Below are positions 20,433-30,116 of a DNA stretch of 64,000 nt, piece by piece. This DNA comes from Streptococcus australis (lineage in GTDB: Bacteria; Bacillota; Bacilli; Lactobacillales; Streptococcaceae). A program made the translations under genes and the position numbers. The stretch is taken from positions 1 through 64,000 of the forward strand of contig NZ_JAHZQQ010000004.1 in the NCBI RefSeq assembly GCF_019930045.1, in the 5' to 3' direction. Below the pieces are notes generated by a model that searched no databases, was not told where the DNA came from, and worked only from the letters and a program-made list of their open reading frames with translations. Positions within the stretch are counted from its first letter, which is position 1. The number at the start of each line of letters is the position of its first letter.

Positions 20433-21731
20433 ATGATTGATAGATATAGTCGCCCAGAAATGGCGAACATTTGGACTGAAGAAAATAAATACCGTGCTTG
20501 GCTTGAGGTGGAAATCTTGGCTGACGAGGCATGGGCTGAATTGGGAGAAATCCCTAAGGAAGATGTGGCTTTGATTCGTGAAAAAGCGGACTTTGACATC
20601 GACCGTATTTTGGAAATCGAGCAACAAACTCGTCATGATGTGGTGGCCTTCACACGTGCGGTTTCTGAGACACTTGGTGAAGAGCGTAAGTGGGTTCACT
20701 ATGGTTTGACTTCTACTGACGTAGTAGATACTGCCTATGGTTACCTCTACAAACAAGCCAACGATATCATCCGCAAGGATCTTGAAAACTTCCTCAACAT
20801 TATCGCTGACAAAGCGAAAGAACACAAGTTCACTATCATGATGGGTCGTACGCATGGTGTGCACGCTGAGCCGACAACTTTTGGTCTGAAATTGGCAACT
20901 TGGTACAGCGAAATGAAACGGAACATCGAGCGTTTTGAGCATGCGGCTGCTGGTGTGGAAGCTGGTAAGATTTCTGGTGCGGTTGGTAACTTTGCCAACA
21001 TCCCACCGTTCGTTGAAAAATACGTCTGCGATAAATTGGGTATCCGTGCTCAAGAAATCTCTACACAGGTCCTTCCTCGTGACCTTCACGCGGAGTACTT
21101 TGCAGTTCTTGCGAGCATCGCAACTTCTATCGAGCGGATGGCAACTGAAATCCGTGGTCTTCAAAAATCTGAGCAACGTGAAGTGGAAGAGTTCTTTGCC
21201 AAAGGTCAAAAAGGGTCTTCAGCCATGCCTCACAAGCGCAACCCGATCGGTTCTGAAAACATGACAGGTCTTGCGCGTGTGATCCGTGGTCACATGGTCA
21301 CAGCTTACGAAAATGTGTCACTCTGGCATGAGCGTGATATCTCTCACTCATCAGCTGAGCGTATCATCGCACCAGACACAACCATCTTGATTGACTACAT
21401 GCTCAACCGTTTCGGAAACATCGTTAAGAACTTGACAGTCTTCCCTGAAAACATGATCCGCAACATGAACTCTACATTTGGTTTGATCTTCAGCCAACGT
21501 GCTATGTTGACTTTGATTGAAAAAGGCATGACGCGTGAGCAAGCTTACGACCTTGTTCAACCGAAGACTGCCCAATCATGGGATAACCAAGTCGACTTCA
21601 AACCACTTCTTGAAGCAGACCCAGAAGTGACTTCACGCCTCAGTCAAGAAGAAATCGACGAAATCTTCAACCCAACATACTACACCAAACGTGTGGATGA
21701 GATCTTCGAACGCATCGGTTTGGGAGACTAA
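20433..21731 (+). CDS. purB: Adenylosuccinate lyase
   Basis: A 432-residue fumarase-superfamily lyase acting twice in purine synthesis (SAICAR to AICAR; adenylosuccinate to AMP). It shows [22 protein letters not shown] and the signature [16 protein letters not shown]. The ATG at 20433 follows AAAGAAAGG at normal spacing; the in-frame ATG at 20403 lies inside the hairpin element and lacks a site. Confidence 0.95.
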   Translation: MIDRYSRPEMANIWTEENKYRAWLEVEILADEAWAELGEIPKEDVALIREKADFDIDRILEIEQQTRHDVVAFTRAVSETLGEERKWVHYGLTSTDVVDTAYGYLYKQANDIIRKDLENFLNIIADKAKEHKFTIMMGRTHGVHAEPTTFGLKLATWYSEMKRNIERFEHAAAGVEAGKISGAVGNFANIPPFVEKYVCDKLGIRAQEISTQVLPRDLHAEYFAVLASIATSIERMATEIRGLQKSEQREVEEFFAKGQKGSSAMPHKRNPIGSENMTGLARVIRGHMVTAYENVSLWHERDISHSSAERIIAPDTTILIDYMLNRFGNIVKNLTVFPENMIRNMNSTFGLIFSQRAMLTLIEKGMTREQAYDLVQPKTAQSWDNQVDFKPLLEADPEVTSRLSQEEIDEIFNPTYYTKRVDEIFERIGLGD

Positions 21732-21769
21732 TCGCAACTAAAAACGGGAATTTGAAAAATAGACGAAAA

Positions 21770-21944
21770 GAGGCTGGGACAAAAGTCCTAGCCTTTTTTC
21801 GTCTTTGGATTATCGAGCAAGACGCAGTGGTTGAGTGGGCTCTACTACGCTGATTTCATCAGCTTTTACAGCCCTACTCAACTGTGCGGAGGTGGGACGA
21901 CGAAATCGAATTCTAATGAATTACCGATTTCTGTCCCACTCTCT
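21770..21944 (-). repeat. Composite hairpin repeat, copy 2 (long form, inverted)
   Basis: A 175-bp copy. Its purB-proximal end is the hairpin AGGCTGGGAC/GTCCTAGCCT with a T run, which should terminate purB. The far end is GTGGGACGACGAAAT...ATTTCTGTCCCAC. The reverse complement is nearly identical to 39143-39317. The rest of the gap to 22129 is AT-rich with no gene seen, except a possible bgaR-side hairpin (GTCTGAGGCC...CCCCAGAC) near 22101-22122. Confidence 0.8.
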
Positions 21945-22129
21945 TTTTCTTTGTCTAAATCAGGTGCTCTAGACCCTGAATTTATCATAATAAATTTTGA
22001 CTGATTAAACTATTTATAGGAAGTCTATCACTAATTATAGATTATTCGTTTTACATGTTTTAGGAACTATTTTTTCATGCTATAATTTGTATCATAAAAG
22101 TCTGAGGCCAAACCCCAGACTTTGAATGA

Positions 22130-22846
22130 TCAATGATCACGATCACAAGAGATAAATTTGATTTTATAGTAGTCGCCGCGTTTATAGGTTTCGCTATATT
22201 CGAGAATTTGACCGGTTGCTTCCAATTTTGTCGTCTTCACTTGACGAACAGTTGGGAAGTTTTCATCGATATTCAACACAGAAGCGATTTTGCTTGGTGT
22301 TGGAAATACAATATCATTGATTTCTTCAAAGTGTTCATCATTCATATGGATATGATAATCTTCTTTAAAGCGATCATAAATCGAACTATAGTAATCTAAG
22401 CTCGGATAATTTGGGTTAATATATTGCTCTGGGACATAAGTCTGGTGGTAGATATAAGTATCTTCACCAATATGACGGGTCCGATCAATCTTATAATAGA
22501 ATTGAGTTGGAGCAAGTCCTAGTTTATCCAAGATGTTCAGTGCGTTGCCACGCTTGATAGAGAGAACTTTTACGGTCGCTTTTTGGATAGGGAAGGTTTC
22601 AACGTCTGAAAACTCAACCAGCTTGTGTTTTCTAGCGCGCGAAACAAAGGTTCCTTTTCCTTGTTGGCGGACGATGTATCCATCACTAGCCAAATCGTTC
22701 AAAGCACGAACAACAGTAATCGAGCTAACATTATAAATCTTAATCAACTCGGCTTCTGTGTAAAATTTATCTCCATTTTCAAATTTACCTGAGATAATTT
22801 GTTGCTTCAAATCATCTTTGATGTGTTGGTATTTTGGGATTGCCAT
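22130..22846 (-). CDS. GntR-family regulator of the bgaC operon
   Basis: A 238-residue repressor of the HutC/FarR subfamily. The N-terminal winged helix (residues 4-70: KYQHIKDDLKQQI, YTEAELIKIYNVSSITVVRA, GYIVRQQGKGTFV) is followed by a UTRA ligand domain. The ATG at 22846 sits behind AGAGGTG. It diverges from bgaC, whose promoter carries a palindrome, so it probably represses the beta-galactoside operon in response to a sugar phosphate (inference; the matching pneumococcal gene is BgaR). Confidence 0.88.
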   Translation of the reverse strand: MAIPKYQHIKDDLKQQIISGKFENGDKFYTEAELIKIYNVSSITVVRALNDLASDGYIVRQQGKGTFVSRARKHKLVEFSDVETFPIQKATVKVLSIKRGNALNILDKLGLAPTQFYYKIDRTRHIGEDTYIYHQTYVPEQYINPNYPSLDYYSSIYDRFKEDYHIHMNDEHFEEINDIVFPTPSKIASVLNIDENFPTVRQVKTTKLEATGQILEYSETYKRGDYYKIKFISCDRDH

Positions 22847-22910
22847 GTACTTCACCTCTTTTTTCGATATCTCTTGTTAATATTATTTTAACATATTTTT
22901 TTGAAAGTGG

Positions 22911-22941
22911 TTGACATTTTTTCGTTAATATATTATATTAA
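22911..22941 (+). promoter_or_regulatory. bgaC promoter and operator
   Basis: TTGACA (22911-22916), a 17-base spacer and TATATT (22934-22939). A perfect 17-bp palindrome, TTAATATATTATATTAA (22925-22941), covers the -10. A second, looser repeat (GTTAA-N7-TTAAC, 22875-22891) lies on the regulator side. Both suit GntR binding. Confidence 0.7.
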
Positions 22942-22977
22942 TAAATGAAAAGGGTTTCTTAGAAGGAGGTTCTCAGT

Positions 22978-24765
22978 ATGGGGGCATTTGAAATCCGTGA
23001 AGATTTTTATTTAAATGATCAACCTTTTAAGATTTTATCTGGTGCAATTCATTATTTTCGGATCGATCGTGAGGATTGGTATCATTCCTTATATAACCTA
23101 AAAGCTCTAGGTTTCAATACTGTTGAAACCTATGTTCCATGGAATGCTCATGAGCCACAAAGAGGCCATTTTCACTTTGAAGGGAATTTGGACCTGGAGC
23201 ACTTTATCCAAGTGGCTCAAGAGTTGGATCTGTATGTGATCCTCCGTCCATCACCGTTTATTTGTTCGGAGTGGGAATTTGGGGGCTTGCCAGCCTGGTT
23301 AATCGAAGAAGACCTTCGGATTCGTTCATCAGATTCGGCCTTTCTCGAGGAAGTGGCTCGCTATTACGACGAACTCCTGCCACGTGTGGCCAAGTACCAA
23401 TTGGATCGTGGGGGCAATATCCTCATGATGCAGGTAGAAAATGAATACGGCTCTTACGGCGAAGACAAAGCCTATCTTCGGGCGATCAGAGATCTAATGA
23501 TCGAGCGGGACATTACCTGTCCACTCTTTACTTCTGATGGACCTTGGAGGGCGACTCTTCGAGCAGGGACTTTGATTGAGGATGGACTCTTTGTAACCGG
23601 TAATTTTGGTTCGCGAGCAAATTACAATTTCTCTCAGATGAAAGAGTTCTTTGCGGAGCATGACAAAAAGTGGCCACTCATGTGTATGGAATTTTGGGAT
23701 GGCTGGTTCAATCGTTGGAAAGAACCCATCATCAAGCGAGATCCAGAAGAGTTGGCAGAAGCAGTCCATGAGGTCTTACAAGAAGGCTCTATCAATCTCT
23801 ACATGTTTCATGGTGGGACCAACTTCGGATTTATGAACGGTTGCTCAGCACGAGGGACCGTGGATCTACCGCAGGTGACATCCTACGACTATGACGCTCT
23901 CTTAGATGAGCAGGGCAACCCGACTCCTAAGTACGATGCAGTCAAGCAGATGATGGCGACCTACTATCCAGAGTATCCACAGATGGATCCGCTTGTGAAG
24001 TCGAGTTTATCTGAACGAACATTGGAGTTGACCCAAAAGACTAGTTTGTTCGGCAATTTAAACGAGATTGCTCAAGTCACTAAAAGTCTTTACCCACAGA
24101 CCATGGAAGAAATCGACCACCCATTAGGCTATCTGCTCTATGAGACAGAAGTGGAAATGGATGCGGAAGAAGAGCGCGTGCGTATCATCGATGCGCGTGA
24201 TCGGGTACAGGTTTATGCCGATGATCAATTGATTGCCACTCAATACCAAGAAGAAATCGGTCAAGATCTTTTTTTAAACGGAGAAAAGAAAACGATTACA
24301 AACCTAAAACTCTTGATCGAAAACATGGGAAGAGTCAATTATGGGCACAAACTTTTAGCGGATTCCCAACGAAAAGGAATCCGAACAGGGGTTTGTATCG
24401 ATCTTCATTTCAAGCTTCATTGGAAACAATATGCGCTTGATTTTAGCCAGCTGGATCGCTTGGATTTTTCGAAAGAATGGCAAGAAGGTCAACCAGCTTT
24501 TTATCAATTTGCTTTTCATCTAGATCAGGTTGAGGATACCTTCCTTGATATGACTGGATTTGGAAAAGGGATCGTTCTTGTAAATGGCCACCATATCGGT
24601 CGTTTCTGGGAAGTCGGTCCAACACTCTCCCTCTACATCCCTCATGGTTTTCTCAAAGATGGGGAAAATGAGATCCTCGTCTTTGAGACAGAGGGCACTT
24701 GGAAGGAGACCTTAAAACTTGTTTCACAACCTACATTCAAAGAAGTAAAGGGGGAAAACTTATGA
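22978..24765 (+). CDS. bgaC: Beta-galactosidase, glycoside hydrolase family 35
   Basis: A 595-residue retaining beta-galactosidase. The pneumococcal homologue BgaC prefers terminal Gal-beta-1,3-GlcNAc. The acid/base Glu is in MQVENEYGSYG and the nucleophile Glu in MCMEFWDGWF. A beta-sandwich C-terminal region follows (VNGHHIGRFWEVGPT). No signal peptide, so it acts inside on a transported sugar unless exported unusually. AAGGAGG lies seven bases before the start. Its stop overlaps the next start (ATGA), tying it to the PTS genes. Confidence 0.94.
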   Translation: MGAFEIREDFYLNDQPFKILSGAIHYFRIDREDWYHSLYNLKALGFNTVETYVPWNAHEPQRGHFHFEGNLDLEHFIQVAQELDLYVILRPSPFICSEWEFGGLPAWLIEEDLRIRSSDSAFLEEVARYYDELLPRVAKYQLDRGGNILMMQVENEYGSYGEDKAYLRAIRDLMIERDITCPLFTSDGPWRATLRAGTLIEDGLFVTGNFGSRANYNFSQMKEFFAEHDKKWPLMCMEFWDGWFNRWKEPIIKRDPEELAEAVHEVLQEGSINLYMFHGGTNFGFMNGCSARGTVDLPQVTSYDYDALLDEQGNPTPKYDAVKQMMATYYPEYPQMDPLVKSSLSERTLELTQKTSLFGNLNEIAQVTKSLYPQTMEEIDHPLGYLLYETEVEMDAEEERVRIIDARDRVQVYADDQLIATQYQEEIGQDLFLNGEKKTITNLKLLIENMGRVNYGHKLLADSQRKGIRTGVCIDLHFKLHWKQYALDFSQLDRLDFSKEWQEGQPAFYQFAFHLDQVEDTFLDMTGFGKGIVLVNGHHIGRFWEVGPTLSLYIPHGFLKDGENEILVFETEGTWKETLKLVSQPTFKEVKGENL

Positions 24766-25238
24766 CTATTGTAGGATGCCGTATCGATGGACGTTTGATC
24801 CACGGGCAGGTAGCCAACCTTTGGACTACCAAACTAAATATTTCACGTATCATGGTGATCGATGATGAAGTCGCTCAAAATGATATCGAAAAAAGTGGCT
24901 TGAAATTAGCGACACCACCTGGTGTCAAGCTCAGTATCTTGCCAGTAGCAAAGGCTGCAGAAAATATCTTGGCTGGAAAATATGACAGTCAACGTCTCTT
25001 CATCGTAGCTCGCAAACCAGACCGCTTCCTCGGTTTGGTAGAAGCAGGGGTGCCACTTGAAACCTTAAACGTAGGGAACATGTCTCAGTCAGACGAGACT
25101 CGTCCCGTTACTCGTTCGATCAACGTGGTGGATGCCGATGTGGAAGCTTTCCACAAGCTAGCTGAAAAAGGAGTTAAGCTAACTGCTCAAATGGTTCCAA
25201 ATGATCCAGTTGAAGACTTCTTGAAGTTGCTCAAATAG
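24762..25238 (+). CDS. PTS mannose/sorbose-family IIB component
   Basis: A 158-residue cytoplasmic phosphocarrier that passes phosphate from IIA to the sugar. The phosphorylated His is His14 in CRIDGRLIHGQVAN. It overlaps bgaC by four bases. GGGGGAAAAC precedes the start; a longer in-frame version lies inside bgaC and is not favoured. Confidence 0.92.
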   Translation: MTIVGCRIDGRLIHGQVANLWTTKLNISRIMVIDDEVAQNDIEKSGLKLATPPGVKLSILPVAKAAENILAGKYDSQRLFIVARKPDRFLGLVEAGVPLETLNVGNMSQSDETRPVTRSINVVDADVEAFHKLAEKGVKLTAQMVPNDPVEDFLKLLK

Positions 25239-25276
25239 TTTATAAATAAAAAGAAAAATTTTAGGAGGAAATTGTC

Positions 25277-26191
25277 ATGATACAATGGTGGCAAATTTTA
25301 CTACTTACTTTGTACTCAGCTTATCAAATCTGTGATGAGTTGACGATTGTTTCATCAGCAGGATCACCAGTCTTTGCTGGTTTCATTACAGGACTTGTCA
25401 TGGGGGATTTAAAGACAGGTCTCTTTATCGGAGCTTCTCTTCAATTGACAGTACTCGGTGTTGGTACTTTTGGTGGAGCTTCTCGTATTGACGCGACTTC
25501 TGGTGCCGTTCTTGCGACTGCTTTCTCAGTAGCACAAGGGATTGATGCAGAGCTTGCTATTGCTACAATCGCTGTGCCAGTAGCAACTTTGTTGACCTAC
25601 TTTGATATTCTTGGTCGTATGACTACAACTTACTTCGCTCACCGTGTAGATGCTGCAATCGACCGCTTTGACTACAAAGGTATCGAACGCAACTACCTTC
25701 TTGGAGCGATTCCTTGGGCTCTTTCTCGAGCTCTCCCAGTTTTCTTCGCTCTTGCTTTTGGTGGAGCTTTCGTAGAAACTGTTGTTACAGGTCTTGCTAA
25801 TGTACAATGGTTGGCAAACGGTCTGAAACTTGCTGGTCAAATGCTTCCAGGTCTTGGATTTGCGATCTTGCTTCGTTACCTTCCTGTTCGTCGTAACCTT
25901 CACTACTTAGCACTTGGCTTTGGCTTAACAGCAATGTTGACAGTGCTTTATAGCAATGTTCAAAGTGTTGGTAACGCCGTTTCAGCAATGCTTGGAACAG
26001 ATGCTTTTGCAAAACTTCCAAAAGAACAAATGGTTGCCTTCACAAACAACTTCAAATCTGTATCTATGATTGGTATTGCCATTATCGGTATCTTCCTTGC
26101 AGTGCAACACTTTAAAAACAGCCAACGTACGGTTGTAGCTGCTCCAGCAAGCAATGTAGAAAGCGGGGAAATTGAAGATGACGAATTCTAA
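25277..26191 (+). CDS. PTS mannose/sorbose-family IIC component
   Basis: A 304-residue membrane permease subunit with many hydrophobic helices. It shows GFITGLVMGDLKTGLFIGASLQL, typical of the family. It binds and moves the sugar together with IID. The C-terminus (SNVESGEIEDDEF) is acidic and cytoplasmic. TAGGAGGAAAT precedes the start. It overlaps IID by 14 bases. Confidence 0.92.
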   Translation: MIQWWQILLLTLYSAYQICDELTIVSSAGSPVFAGFITGLVMGDLKTGLFIGASLQLTVLGVGTFGGASRIDATSGAVLATAFSVAQGIDAELAIATIAVPVATLLTYFDILGRMTTTYFAHRVDAAIDRFDYKGIERNYLLGAIPWALSRALPVFFALAFGGAFVETVVTGLANVQWLANGLKLAGQMLPGLGFAILLRYLPVRRNLHYLALGFGLTAMLTVLYSNVQSVGNAVSAMLGTDAFAKLPKEQMVAFTNNFKSVSMIGIAIIGIFLAVQHFKNSQRTVVAAPASNVESGEIEDDEF

Positions 26192-26999
26192 GAACTACAA
26201 ACTCACTAAAGAGGATTTCAAACAAATCAACAAACGTAGCCTCTTCACCTTCCAATTGGGTTGGAACTACGAACGGATGCAGGCTTCTGGTTACCTTTAC
26301 ATGCTTCTTCCACAATTGCGGAAAATGTATGGAGACGGTACGCCTGAATTGAAAGAAATGATGAAATTGCATACGCAATTCTTCAATACTTCACCATTCT
26401 TCCACACTATTATCACTGGTTTTGATTTGGCCTTGGAAGAAAAAGATGGTGTCAACTCTAAAGATGCAGTTAACGGGATCAAGACAGGTCTCATGGGACC
26501 ATTCGCTCCTCTTGGGGACTCAATCTTTGGATCATTGGTACCAGCTATTATGGGTTCAATCGCAGCAACTTTGGCTGTTGCAGGAAACCCAGCCGGTATC
26601 TTATTGTGGATCGCTGTGGCAGTTGCTTATGACATTTTCCGTTGGAAACAATTGGAATTTGCCTATAAAGAAGGGGTTAACCTCATCAACAACATGCAAA
26701 GTACCTTGACAGCTTTGATCGATGCAGCTGCCGTTCTGGGTATCTTCATGGTTGGTGCCTTGATTGCCAGCATGATTGGTGTTGAAGTTTCTTGGACTCC
26801 ACACATTGGGGACAAAGCGATTGAAATTCAAGATATGCTCAACCTTATCTTCCCACGTTTGGTACCAGCTATCATCACAGGTGTAATCTACTGGTTGCTT
26901 GGACGTAAGGGTATGAACTCTACAAAAGCTATCTTGCTCATCATCCTTGCAGCAATCGCATTCTCAGCATTTGGCCACTTCTTCTTTGGAATGGCATAA
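26178..26999 (+). CDS. PTS mannose/sorbose-family IID component
   Basis: A 273-residue membrane subunit of the same permease. It has the conserved N-terminal RSLFTFQLGWNYERMQASG, GLMGPFAPLGDSIFG and several C-terminal helices. The ATG at 26178 follows GCGGGGAA eight bases upstream and overlaps the end of IIC. Confidence 0.92.
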   Translation: MTNSKNYKLTKEDFKQINKRSLFTFQLGWNYERMQASGYLYMLLPQLRKMYGDGTPELKEMMKLHTQFFNTSPFFHTIITGFDLALEEKDGVNSKDAVNGIKTGLMGPFAPLGDSIFGSLVPAIMGSIAATLAVAGNPAGILLWIAVAVAYDIFRWKQLEFAYKEGVNLINNMQSTLTALIDAAAVLGIFMVGALIASMIGVEVSWTPHIGDKAIEIQDMLNLIFPRLVPAIITGVIYWLLGRKGMNSTKAILLIILAAIAFSAFGHFFFGMA

Positions 27000-27010
27000 T
27001 GGAGTAAGGT

Positions 27011-27415
27011 ATGGCAAAGCACCTAGTATTGGTCAGTCATGGTCGCTTCTGTGAAGAGCTCAAGGCCAGCACAGAAATGATTATGGGACCACAAGACAAC
27101 ATTCATGCCGTGGCCCTCTTGCCAGAGGAAGGTCCTGAGGAGTTTACAGCCAAGTTTGAAGCCTGTGTTGCAGACTTTGAGGACTACATTGTCTTTGCGG
27201 ATCTTTTGGGAGGCACTCCTTGTAATACGGTTAGCCGTCTGATCCTTGAAGGGCGTGCCATTGACCTCTATGCAGGGATGAACTTGCCAATGGTAATTGA
27301 ATTTATTAATAACAGCCTGGTCGGAGGAGAAGAAGCTTATCCAGCGCGTGCACAAGAAAGCATCGTGAAGGTTAATGATCTCTTATCCAACTTTGATGAC
27401 GACGAGGATGAGTAA
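27011..27415 (+). CDS. PTS mannose/sorbose-family IIA component
   Basis: A 134-residue cytoplasmic phosphocarrier with the phospho-His at residue 10 (LVLVSHGRFCEEL) and DLLGGTPCNTVSRL. It takes phosphate from HPr and gives it to IIB. Eleven bases after IID; GGAGTAAGGT is the ribosome site. Confidence 0.93.
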   Translation: MAKHLVLVSHGRFCEELKASTEMIMGPQDNIHAVALLPEEGPEEFTAKFEACVADFEDYIVFADLLGGTPCNTVSRLILEGRAIDLYAGMNLPMVIEFINNSLVGGEEAYPARAQESIVKVNDLLSNFDDDEDE

Positions 27416-27446
27416 AATATGATAGCGAAAACCGCTTGAACATTCG

Positions 27447-27480
27447 GAATGGGGCTGGGACAATTGTCTCGGCCTCTTAC
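27447..27480 (+). repeat. Fragment of composite hairpin repeat
   Basis: GGCTGGGACAATTGTCTCGGCC forms a near-perfect hairpin matching only the first arm of the repeat family. The rest of the element is missing. It sits between the IIA gene and agaS and may reduce readthrough. Confidence 0.45.
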
Positions 27481-27512
27481 CGCTTATAAGGCGAGTAGAA
27501 AAGAGGAGAAGC

Positions 27513-28676
27513 ATGCTAGATTATACAAAAGAAGAACTGCTGGAACTGGGAGCTGAGATTACGACGCGTGAAATTTATCAGCAACCGGAAGTTTGGAAAG
27601 AAACCTATCGTCTCTATCAAGAGAAAGGCACAGAAATCAAAGAGTTTTTGGAGGCTATTGGGAAGCGTCATGGCTACATCAAGGTTATCTTGACAGGTGC
27701 AGGGACCTCAGCTTATGTGGGGGACACCTTGGTTCCTTATCTGCAGGAAGTGCACGATGAACAGCACTGGAATTTTCAATCCATTGCGACGACCGATATC
27801 GTGGCGCATCCACAAACCTATCTCAAAAGAGAAGTGCCGACGGTCTTGGTTTCCTTTGCACGAAGTGGCAACTCTCCTGAAAGTGTCGCAACAGTGCAGC
27901 TGGCCCAAGACTTAGTTGATGAACTTTATCAGATCACCATTACCTGTGCGGAAGAAGGAAAGCTGGCCCAGCAGGCCCACGGAGATGAGCGTAATCTCTT
28001 GCTCTTACAACCAAAAGAAACCAATGATGCCGGCTTCGCCATGACTTCTAGCTTTACCTCTATGCTCTTGACAGCCCTCTTGGTCTTTGATCCAAGTGAG
28101 GAAAAAATCAAGGAAAAACGAGTGGAAGAATTGATTCATCTGTCAGAGCAGATCTTGGAGAAAGATCGCGAGGTCAAGGAAGTTGTCGATTTAGATTTCG
28201 AGCGCGTCATCTATCTAGGAGCAGGACCTTTCTTTGGCCTAGCTCATGAAGCCCAGCTCAAGATTTTAGAGTTAACTGCCGGTAAAATTGCGACCATGTA
28301 CGAGAGTCCTGTCGGCTTCCGTCATGGACCGAAATCCCTCATCAATGATCAGACTCTGGTCTTGGTCTTTGGCTCCATTGATCCTTATACACGCCAGTAT
28401 GATCTAGATTTGGTTGGAGAAGTGGCTGGAGATCAGATTGCTCGTCAGGTCGTTCTCTTGACCGGCCAAGCAGCAGGCATTGAACATGTACGAGAAGTGT
28501 TGGTAGAAGCATCAGCAGAGTCTCTGGATATCTACCGTGCCTTCCCATACATTATCTACGGTCAATTGATTTCGCTCTTGACGTCGCTCAAGGTTCAAAA
28601 TCGCCCAGATACGCCATCACCAACTGGAACGGTCAACCGTGTTGTACAAGGAGTGGTGATTCACCCTTTTCACTAG
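27513..28676 (+). CDS. agaS: AgaS-type sugar isomerase (SIS domains)
   Basis: A 387-residue protein with two SIS domains, of the AgaS family (ketose/aldose isomerase or amino-sugar-6-phosphate deaminase). Visible segments are TGAGTSAYVGDTLVPYL, SFARSGNSPESVA and ESPVGFRHGPKSLINDQT. AGAGGAG precedes the start. With the PTS and BgaC it probably processes a phosphorylated hexosamine released from the transported disaccharide (inference); the exact reaction is not settled by sequence. Confidence 0.88.
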   Translation: MLDYTKEELLELGAEITTREIYQQPEVWKETYRLYQEKGTEIKEFLEAIGKRHGYIKVILTGAGTSAYVGDTLVPYLQEVHDEQHWNFQSIATTDIVAHPQTYLKREVPTVLVSFARSGNSPESVATVQLAQDLVDELYQITITCAEEGKLAQQAHGDERNLLLLQPKETNDAGFAMTSSFTSMLLTALLVFDPSEEKIKEKRVEELIHLSEQILEKDREVKEVVDLDFERVIYLGAGPFFGLAHEAQLKILELTAGKIATMYESPVGFRHGPKSLINDQTLVLVFGSIDPYTRQYDLDLVGEVAGDQIARQVVLLTGQAAGIEHVREVLVEASAESLDIYRAFPYIIYGQLISLLTSLKVQNRPDTPSPTGTVNRVVQGVVIHPFH

Positions 28677-28703
28677 AATGAATGATCTTGGAGGAGACAA
28701 CTT

Positions 28704-29744
28704 GTGAAACACTATCAAAAATATCTATTTGGTCAATTGGATGGTCAAGACGTAGAAGCGTATCGTCTGGAAAATGACCTGGGGTATCAATTGTCTGTCA
28801 TGACTTATGGAGCTACTATTATAGAGTATGTAACACCAGACAAGCATGATCAATTCGCCAACATTGTATTGGGCTTTGACAATTTTGATGCCTATGTTGG
28901 TAATAGCCCCAAGTATGGAGCTAGCATTGGTCCAGTCGCGGGTCGGATTGCAGGGGCCAGCTTTGAGCTCAATGGACAAACCTATCACTTAGAAGCCAAT
29001 AACTGCGCCAACTGCAACCACAGTGGATCGACTGGCTGGGACAGCGCCTTGTTTAGCGTGGAGTCGGTAACGGACCAAGAAATCACTCTGTACACAGAAC
29101 GTGCGGATGGCACCGGTGGTTTCCCTGGAAATCTCAAGATTTGGGTGACCTATAGTTTGACGGAAGCAGGGGAGCTGGAAATTAGCTACCGGGTAGAAAC
29201 AGACCAAGATACCTTAGTCAATCCGACCAATCACAGCTATTTCAACTTGTCTGGAAACTTCACTCAGCCGATTAATGACCATGTCTTTCAGATCAATCAT
29301 CAGGGGCTTTACCCTATCCACCCAGATGGCGTCCCTCTTCACACTGTGGATAGAGAAAGTCCGATCGTTCAGCATCTCTACCAAGCTATGTTGTTAGAGG
29401 ATCTCTTTAAGGATTCGGATCCGCAAATCCGCCTGGTAGAAGGATTGGATCATCCTTTCGCTCTACCAGAAGGGCATGAAAATGCAGGCTTCTTCTATCA
29501 TCAGCCGTCTGGACGCTTTTTGACCTTCAAGTCAGAAGCCCCATCCTTGGTGGTGTATTCTGCCAATTTTGTAGATGAAACCGTTCATCTTCAAGGCAAA
29601 CCAATGGTTCAACACAATGGCTTGGCCCTCGAATTTCAAACAGTGCCAGATGCCATTCATAGCGACCAAGCTGAAAAAGTCATCTTGAGAGCAGGTCAAG
29701 TCTTCACTAGCAAGAGCAGCTATCATGCCATCGCTAAGAAATAA
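28704..29744 (+). CDS. galM: Aldose 1-epimerase
   Basis: A 346-residue mutarotase converting beta- to alpha-galactose or glucose. It shows YGATIIEYVTPD, GPVAGRIAGASF, NHSGSTGWD and the His/Glu-bearing NPTNHSYFNLSG. The start is GTG at 28704 after GGAGGAGACAA. Last gene of the bgaC operon; it suits a pathway that frees galactose inside the cell. Confidence 0.93.
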   Translation: MKHYQKYLFGQLDGQDVEAYRLENDLGYQLSVMTYGATIIEYVTPDKHDQFANIVLGFDNFDAYVGNSPKYGASIGPVAGRIAGASFELNGQTYHLEANNCANCNHSGSTGWDSALFSVESVTDQEITLYTERADGTGGFPGNLKIWVTYSLTEAGELEISYRVETDQDTLVNPTNHSYFNLSGNFTQPINDHVFQINHQGLYPIHPDGVPLHTVDRESPIVQHLYQAMLLEDLFKDSDPQIRLVEGLDHPFALPEGHENAGFFYHQPSGRFLTFKSEAPSLVVYSANFVDETVHLQGKPMVQHNGLALEFQTVPDAIHSDQAEKVILRAGQVFTSKSSYHAIAKK

Positions 29745-29828
29745 TGAGGACAGGGGAGTGGCCAAACAAGGATGTGAAATCTTTGCTTGAAACCTCCTCT
29801 TTTTTAGAAAATATTTTTTGAAAATAAC

Positions 29829-29861
29829 TATAAGGAAACTTTAAGTTTCCTATCGTATACT
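29829..29861 (+). promoter_or_regulatory. CiaR box and promoter of csRNA copy 1
   Basis: TATAAG-GAAAC-TTTAAG (29829-29845) matches the CiaR direct repeat TTTAAG-N5-TTTAAG. Ten bases later comes -10 TATACT (29856-29861). The copy at 60.3 kb has the same spacing. Confidence 0.8.
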
Positions 29862-29867
29862 AATACC

Positions 29868-29962
29868 ATCATCAAAGACCTCCTAACTTTGAATGATAAA
29901 ACTCCTAAAACTTTTTCATAATAATCTCCCTATAAGAGCCACCAAAACCGGTGGCTTTTTTT
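29868..29962 (+). ncRNA. cia-dependent small RNA (csRNA), copy 1
   Basis: A small RNA gene of about 95 bases, start estimated seven bases after the -10. It carries the anti-Shine-Dalgarno motif ACCTCCT (29878-29884), a second ACTCCT, and ends with the hairpin GCCACC/GGTGGC (29938-29955) and T7. The body is highly similar to 60184-60277 on the other strand. csRNAs of pneumococcus and S. sanguinis are activated by CiaR and block translation of mRNAs by pairing with start regions. It lies between galM and ruvB. Confidence 0.82.
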
Positions 29963-29965
29963 CTG

Positions 29966-30077
29966 GGAGTGAGACAGAACAATTTTTTAAAATTGTTCGT
30001 TGTCTCACCCCCGCACAGTTGATTAGGTAATCTTTGGAGCTATAAGAGCGAACAAAGATACCAATCAACCACTGCGT
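29966..30077 (+). repeat. Composite hairpin repeat, copy 3
   Basis: First hairpin GTGAGACAGAACAATT.../...TTGTTCGTTGTCTCAC, then CCCCGCACAGTTGATTAGG, an arm, and CCAATCAACCACTGCG. It directly follows the csRNA terminator. Confidence 0.75.
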
Positions 30078-30116
30078 TATGTAATTATTACTAAACCTAT
30101 TTCATCTAACCAAGCC

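Noticed and set aside
20349-21209. 286-codon open frame on the minus strand over purB
   Set aside because: Fully antisense to purB, with no ribosome site and a composition typical of reverse-frame translation.
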